DNA from: Tausonia pullulans
Lineage: Eukaryota > Basidiomycota > Tremellomycetes > Cystofilobasidiales > Mrakiaceae
Reading direction: 5' to 3'
NCBI GenBank assembly: GCA_951802195.1
Contig: OX637639.1
Coordinates: forward strand, 12,501 to 76,500
Length of the DNA: 64,000 bases
In this document: in pieces, positions 59,631 to 64,000 of the stretch
How positions within the stretch are numbered: the first letter of the stretch is position 1
Layout of the letters: every line of letters begins with the position of its first letter
The notes under the pieces: generated by a model
What the model was told of the DNA's origin: nothing
The model's input: only the letters and a program-made list of their open reading frames with translations
Databases searched by the model: none
Translations under genes and position numbers: made by a program

Positions 59631-62415
59631 ATGCCCGTCTCGAAGAAGGTCAGCCACGAGCCTGCCCTCCCTCCTCCTCTATCCCCCCTCGCCGGCCCCC
59701 TCGATGCGATGCCCTCTCCCCCCGCGCCTCGCTCGCCGCCGCTGCGACGTCAGCTCGCGAGAGAAGCGATCCGTTGGGGACGCGTCTCTCCAAGACGCCA
59801 GCCAACGAACGTGGCCGGCTTATCTGGAGGCCATCTCATCGTCTGCCCTCTCGTGCATCAGTCGTCTTGCTTGAACCCGAGCATGGACGCAAGGACCCTC
59901 GCTACGTGGCCCCGTCGACGAATCCCCTGCTCTCCTCGCTACCTCATTTGTCGGACCTCTCCGCCTCGTGCTGGCTTAGCCCTTGCCCTCACCTCCCGCC
60001 TCTTTGCCCGCCCGAGGCTGACCGAACCTCGCACCCCAACAGAACAACAACGTCTCCACCCTCGAGTGGCTCTCGTCCCTCAACACCTCGTGCGTCCCCC
60101 GGTCGAGGCGGCGGCGCGGTCTTGCCTCCCGTCATCTTGCTTCTCGCGCGCTGATCCCGATGGACCCGTCCCTCCCTCCCCTTCTTCCAGGTTCAACGCC
60201 ATGCGGGACGAGGACCGCTTCGCCCGCAAGACGTCCATCATTGCCACCATCGGCCCTAAGGTCAACAACCCCCAGCGCCTCCAGGAGCTCCGCGAGGCCG
60301 GCATGAACATCGGTGCGTTCCCTCTGCTGTCTTCGAAAAACGCCCCGCGCCCTTCTCTTTCGGCCGGCCGCCGCGCCCTCTTCCCTTTCGTCTCTTCCCC
60401 ATCCGTCTTGGTGTCTGTCATTCCCCCACCCATATTACCCTCCACACCAGTGTGGCTTCGAGGCTGCCTGCCCCTTCTGGTCGCATGATGCGTCTCAGCA
60501 GGGAGGGAGAAAGAGAGAAGCCTGTCTGGCCGCCGCACGGACCTTACTCCTTCTTCGACCAACCTCGCTGACGTTGTCTCTTTTCTCCGTTAGTCCGCAT
60601 GAACTTCTCGCACGGCTCGTACGAGTACCACCAGTCTGTCATCGACAACGCCCGCGCCGCCGTTGCCGCCAACCCCGACGGTCGCCCCCTCGCCATCGCC
60701 CTGGACACCGTTCGTCCCACGCTTGCTCTCTTCGACCATCGCGGCTTTGTCTCACTGAACTGGCATCTTTGGCATCGAGCAGAAGGGACCCGAGATCCGC
60801 ACCGGTCTCATGGCCAACGACACCGACGTCAAGATCTCCGCCGGCCACGAGTTCTGGGTCACGACGGACCCCGCGTACGCCGAGAACGGCTCGGCCGAGT
60901 ACATGTACGTTGACTACGCCAACATTGTCAAGGTCACCGCCCCGGGCAAGTACATCTTCGTCGACGACGGAGTCCTCTCCCTCAAGGTCCTCTCCATCGA
61001 GGGCGACAAGCTCCGCGTCCAGGCCGTCAACAACGGAGCGCTCTGCTCGCGCAAGGGTGTCAACCTTCCCAAGACGCCCGTCGACCTCCCCGCGCTCTCG
61101 GAGAAGGACAAGAAGGACCTTGCGTTCGGAGTCAAGAACGGCGTCGACATGATCTTCGCTTCGTTCATCCGTTCGGCCCACGACGTCCTCACTATCCGGT
61201 GAGTCTGGGAGTGTTGTCGGTCGTCGATGAGGAGCAGTTCCTCGGCTGACGATGTGCCCTCTCAGTGAGATCCTCGGCGCCGAGGGAGCCAACATCAAGA
61301 TCATTGTCAAGATCGAGAACGAGCAGGGTGTCGTCAACTTCGACGAGATTCTCGCCGTTGCCGACGGAGTCATGGTCGCCCGTGGTGACCTCGGTATCGA
61401 GATCCCCTCGTCCCAGGTCTTCATGGCGCAGAAGATGATGATCGCCAAGTGCAACGTTGCCGGCAAGCCCGTCATTGTCGCCACCCAGATGCTCGAGGTC
61501 GGTCTACGCCCCTCACAGGTCCTCTTCTCCGTCGACCTTTTGACTGACTCGCTTACCTCTCTCACCTCTCCAGTCCATGACCTACAACCCCCGCCCGACC
61601 CGCGCCGAGGTCTCGGACGTCGCCAACGCCGTCCTCGACGGTGCCGACTGCGTCATGCTCTCCGGAGAGACGGCCAAGGGCAACTACCCCATCGAGGCTG
61701 TCAAGATGATGGCCGAGACGTGCTTCCTCGCCGAGAGCTCGGTTGCCTACGGCCCGCTCTTCAACGACCTCCGCGACCTCACTCCCCGCCCGACCGACAC
61801 CGCTGAGACCCTCGCCATCGCTGCGGTCGCCGCCGCTATGGAGCAGGACGCTGGTGCCATCCTCGTCCTTTCGACCTCGGGTGCCACCGCCCGCCTCGTC
61901 TCCAAGTACAAGCCTGAGGTCCCCATCCTCACTGTCACGAGGAACGAGCAGACTGCTCGCCAGATCCACCTCCACCGCGGTTGCTACCCTTTCTGGGTGA
62001 GTCGTCGGCGTTTGTTCTCTTTCCGCTTCGGAGAGCCACCACTGACGCCTCCCCTCCTCCCCCCCCCTCCCCTTTTCACCCCCTACCGTATTGCTTACTA
62101 CAGTACTCTGAGCCCCGCGGCATCGACGCCTCGCAGTGGCAGACCGACGTCGACAACCGCATCCGGTTCGGTCTCAAGTCGGCCCTCGCCCTCGGCGTCA
62201 TCAAGCCCGGCCAGACCGTCATGTGCGCTCCTTCTCTCTCATCTCTCTTTTCCCCTCTTGCTGGTCCTTGACTGATTCATAAACCGTTCTCGTGTTACAG
62301 CGCCGTCCAGGGCTGGAAGGGTGGTCTCGGACACACCAACACGCTCCGGATCCTCAGTGTCCCCACTGACTTCTCTGACCTCGAACTCGCTCCCCTCCCT
62401 CCTGTCCGCAAGTAA
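59631..62415 (+). CDS. PYK1: Pyruvate kinase
   Basis: Last glycolytic enzyme: phosphoenolpyruvate + ADP to pyruvate + ATP, cytosolic. Nine exons (59631-59648, 60043-60089, 60191-60312, 60594-60709, 60783-61198, 61266-61497, 61574-61996, 62104-62222, 62301-62415) give 535 residues. Exon 1 codes only MPVSKK and is followed by a 394-bp intron, long for this genome. Motifs: [118 protein letters not shown] with the catalytic Lys, [50 protein letters not shown] and the C-terminal regulatory domain ([31 protein letters not shown]), where yeast enzymes bind fructose 1,6-bisphosphate. Intact. Confidence 0.97.
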
Positions 62416-63773
62416 ATACTGCATTGCTAGGATGTTCTTCTTTTATTCCTACGTTGTGTTTTCGTGCCATCTCGTTCTCTCTGTCTCTTTCTCCCCGGGC
62501 CCTCCTCCATCCACCTCGATGTTCTTCTCTCCTTTGAAGACAAACACAAAAACTCGTCAGACATCTATAGATCGCGCCTTTCCATCTTTTCTTGCCCTCC
62601 TTCGTGTGAGATCGGAAAAAAAGAAAGATGAGAGTCGTGATGGGGGTCAGAAGCTGTGCTGTGTAACCTGGCTTCTCGCCGCCTTAGTCGAGACCGGGCC
62701 CCTTGTCTCTCTGTCTTTCTTTGAGATGAGAGAGCAAGTCGATAGCGGAAGTCTTTGAGGACAGTCAGTTCACGAGACGTCTCGTACGCTGGCTAGTAAG
62801 AAGGTATCTGTGATTGACGATGCCGGCGTGCCTCGATCTCAGGCCCTCACTCACTCGTTGTCCTGAGTGCGCTTCCAGGCCTTGGCCCATACTTGGAAAA
62901 CGCGCACATGCCCATATTCTTTCCTTACTCCTGAGCCTCCCTTGATCCTCCCCGTTGCCCTGGGCAAGTCTCAGCGGAATGCAGACGCCGCGTGTTCGTT
63001 CGTCCGAGGCATCCATGTCAGCTGGCTTCCCACCATCTCCACTTCGTTCGCCGGTGGAGCCTTGCTCGCTGGGCCATGTGAACGAGCAAGAAAACGGAAT
63101 TTGTCTCTATCTCTCGGCTCTAAGGAAGGTCTTTTCCGGGCCGAGAGAAAGGCTCGTGTAGCTTATTGATTCCAGCCATCACCGGCGCTCTACTCAACGA
63201 TGCCTTCCTCGACCCTCAACGCCTCCTGCTACGGCGGGGCCATGGCGTTCGAGCCCACCCCGTGAGTGGGTGGGAGATGATGGTAGGTCGGCGCGATCAA
63301 GCTTGCGGCGGAGATTGTAACCTGTTCTCGCTTGCTCTCTCTTGTGCCTCCGACTTGCTGATACCCACTTCTCCATCAATCAGGACATCGGAAGGGCCTC
63401 TCCTGGAATGTCCATGTGCCTTCGCGGAGTCGGACGTCGATGATTGACAACTCTTCAAAGCAGCCCGCGCGCTCCGACGGGCGACAAGCCCGGGTGCTTC
63501 GACGGCACGAGGGCCAAGCGAGGCGCGGCCTGAGGGTTCCTCCCTGGCTGGCCCAGCCGGACAACGTATGGAAATGGGTCGTGCCTGACACGCGAGATCC
63601 CCGACGGAGCGATGTCGCGCCCATGGCGCCCTCGGCAGCACTTGATGGCGCTCGCCTCCGCGCGGGCCTGTCCTCGCGCGGCGTCGCTCGCTCGCTCCCA
63701 TCCCGGTCGTTTCCCCATCGACCACTACCAGCTCGCTTTCTCCGTCCGTCTCGTCCCAGCCCGTCGCGTCGCC
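62416..63773. other. 1.36 kb downstream of pyruvate kinase
   Basis: No gene recognised. A two-exon frame starting at 63199 (MPSSTLNASCYGGAMAFEP, intron, then a stop after about 40 residues) has good splice signals but no known relatives; I leave it uncalled. The right end is the promoter of the partial gene at the window edge. Confidence 0.5.
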
Positions 63774-64000
63774 ATGGGCCTTCTCTCCTACATCCAGTCC
63801 ATCACCTTCTGGGGCGTCATCCGCATGGTGGCCAAGCTCGGTGCGTCGTCGTCCGCCGGGCCCTTCTCCCCCTCCACCCCCCCCCCGCCCCCAAGCGTCT
63901 TCTTTCGGAGAAAAGGGCAAGATGGGAGCAAGCCAGGCTGACCCGCGATGCTCCAGGCTTTGGTCTCTCGCTTCTCTTCGTCGGGTTTACGCTCTGCGGA
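63774..64000 (+). CDS. 5' end of an unidentified membrane protein (cut by window edge)
   Basis: ATG at 63774 in the context TCGCCATGG opens MGLLSYIQSITFWGVIRMV, then AKL at a GGTGCGTC donor (exon 1 ends 63840). A 116-bp intron with a GGCTGAC branch site and CTCCAG acceptor leads to exon 2 at 63957, continuing in frame as GFGLSLLFVGFTLCG to the edge. The segment is hydrophobic and looks like an N-terminal membrane anchor or first helix. Only 37 residues are visible, too few to name the family. Confidence 0.6.

Noticed and set aside
63199-63447. Two-exon frame of about 40 residues before the right-edge gene
   Set aside because: Good splice signals, but no relatives known to me, no CAAX or signal peptide, and chance frames of this size are common.

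Overview
The window is nuclear DNA of a basidiomycete yeast, probably Pucciniomycotina / Microbotryomycetes (Rhodotorula-Sporobolomyces-like); the lineage is an inference from gene structure and codon use. Genes are split by many introns, mostly 50-110 bp, with GTGCGT/GTGAGT donors and CTGAC or CTAAC branch sites. Coding regions are rich in G or C at third positions, which throws long empty open frames onto the opposite strand. I rebuilt exon chains by hand from splice signals and family conservation; for most genes the summed exons give an uninterrupted frame from ATG to stop.

Layout. 1-7.7 kb is decayed sequence with one recognisable relic, a broken assimilatory nitrite reductase (2.5-5.0 kb). 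7.75-18 kb is metabolic: a fused dethiobiotin synthetase / DAPA aminotransferase (biotin), a divergent class II DAHP synthase (shikimate pathway, with a Gcn4/CPC1-type TGACTCA in its promoter), and an ACSF3-like malonyl-CoA synthetase. 18.7-28.7 kb holds importin alpha, proteasome subunit Rpn2 and a Dug3-type glutamine amidotransferase, all on +. 28.7-30.4 kb is gene-poor. 30.4-34.4 kb has an intact aldo-keto reductase and a dead class III aminotransferase in convergent orientation. 35.2-44 kb has pescadillo/NOP7, then on the minus strand an RCC2-like beta-propeller protein ending in a PHD finger and a seven-helix membrane protein of unknown function. 44-58 kb has a Zn2Cys6 transcription factor convergent with an SV2-like major facilitator transporter, flanked on both sides by + strand stretches that look like unrecognised multi-pass membrane protein genes. 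58.5-64 kb has an intron-bearing tRNA-Val(UAC), pyruvate kinase and the first two exons of an unidentified membrane protein cut by the window edge.

Most genes are housekeeping and do not form one pathway. The likeliest functional associations are the shared biotin/aromatic promoter region and the transcription factor-transporter pair. I recognised no retroelement, virus-like element, CRISPR array or toxin, and no convincing new multi-gene system. The most notable items are the two dead nitrogen-metabolism genes, the RCC2-PHD fusion, several very small exons (down to 5 nt) and the two unassigned membrane-protein regions.
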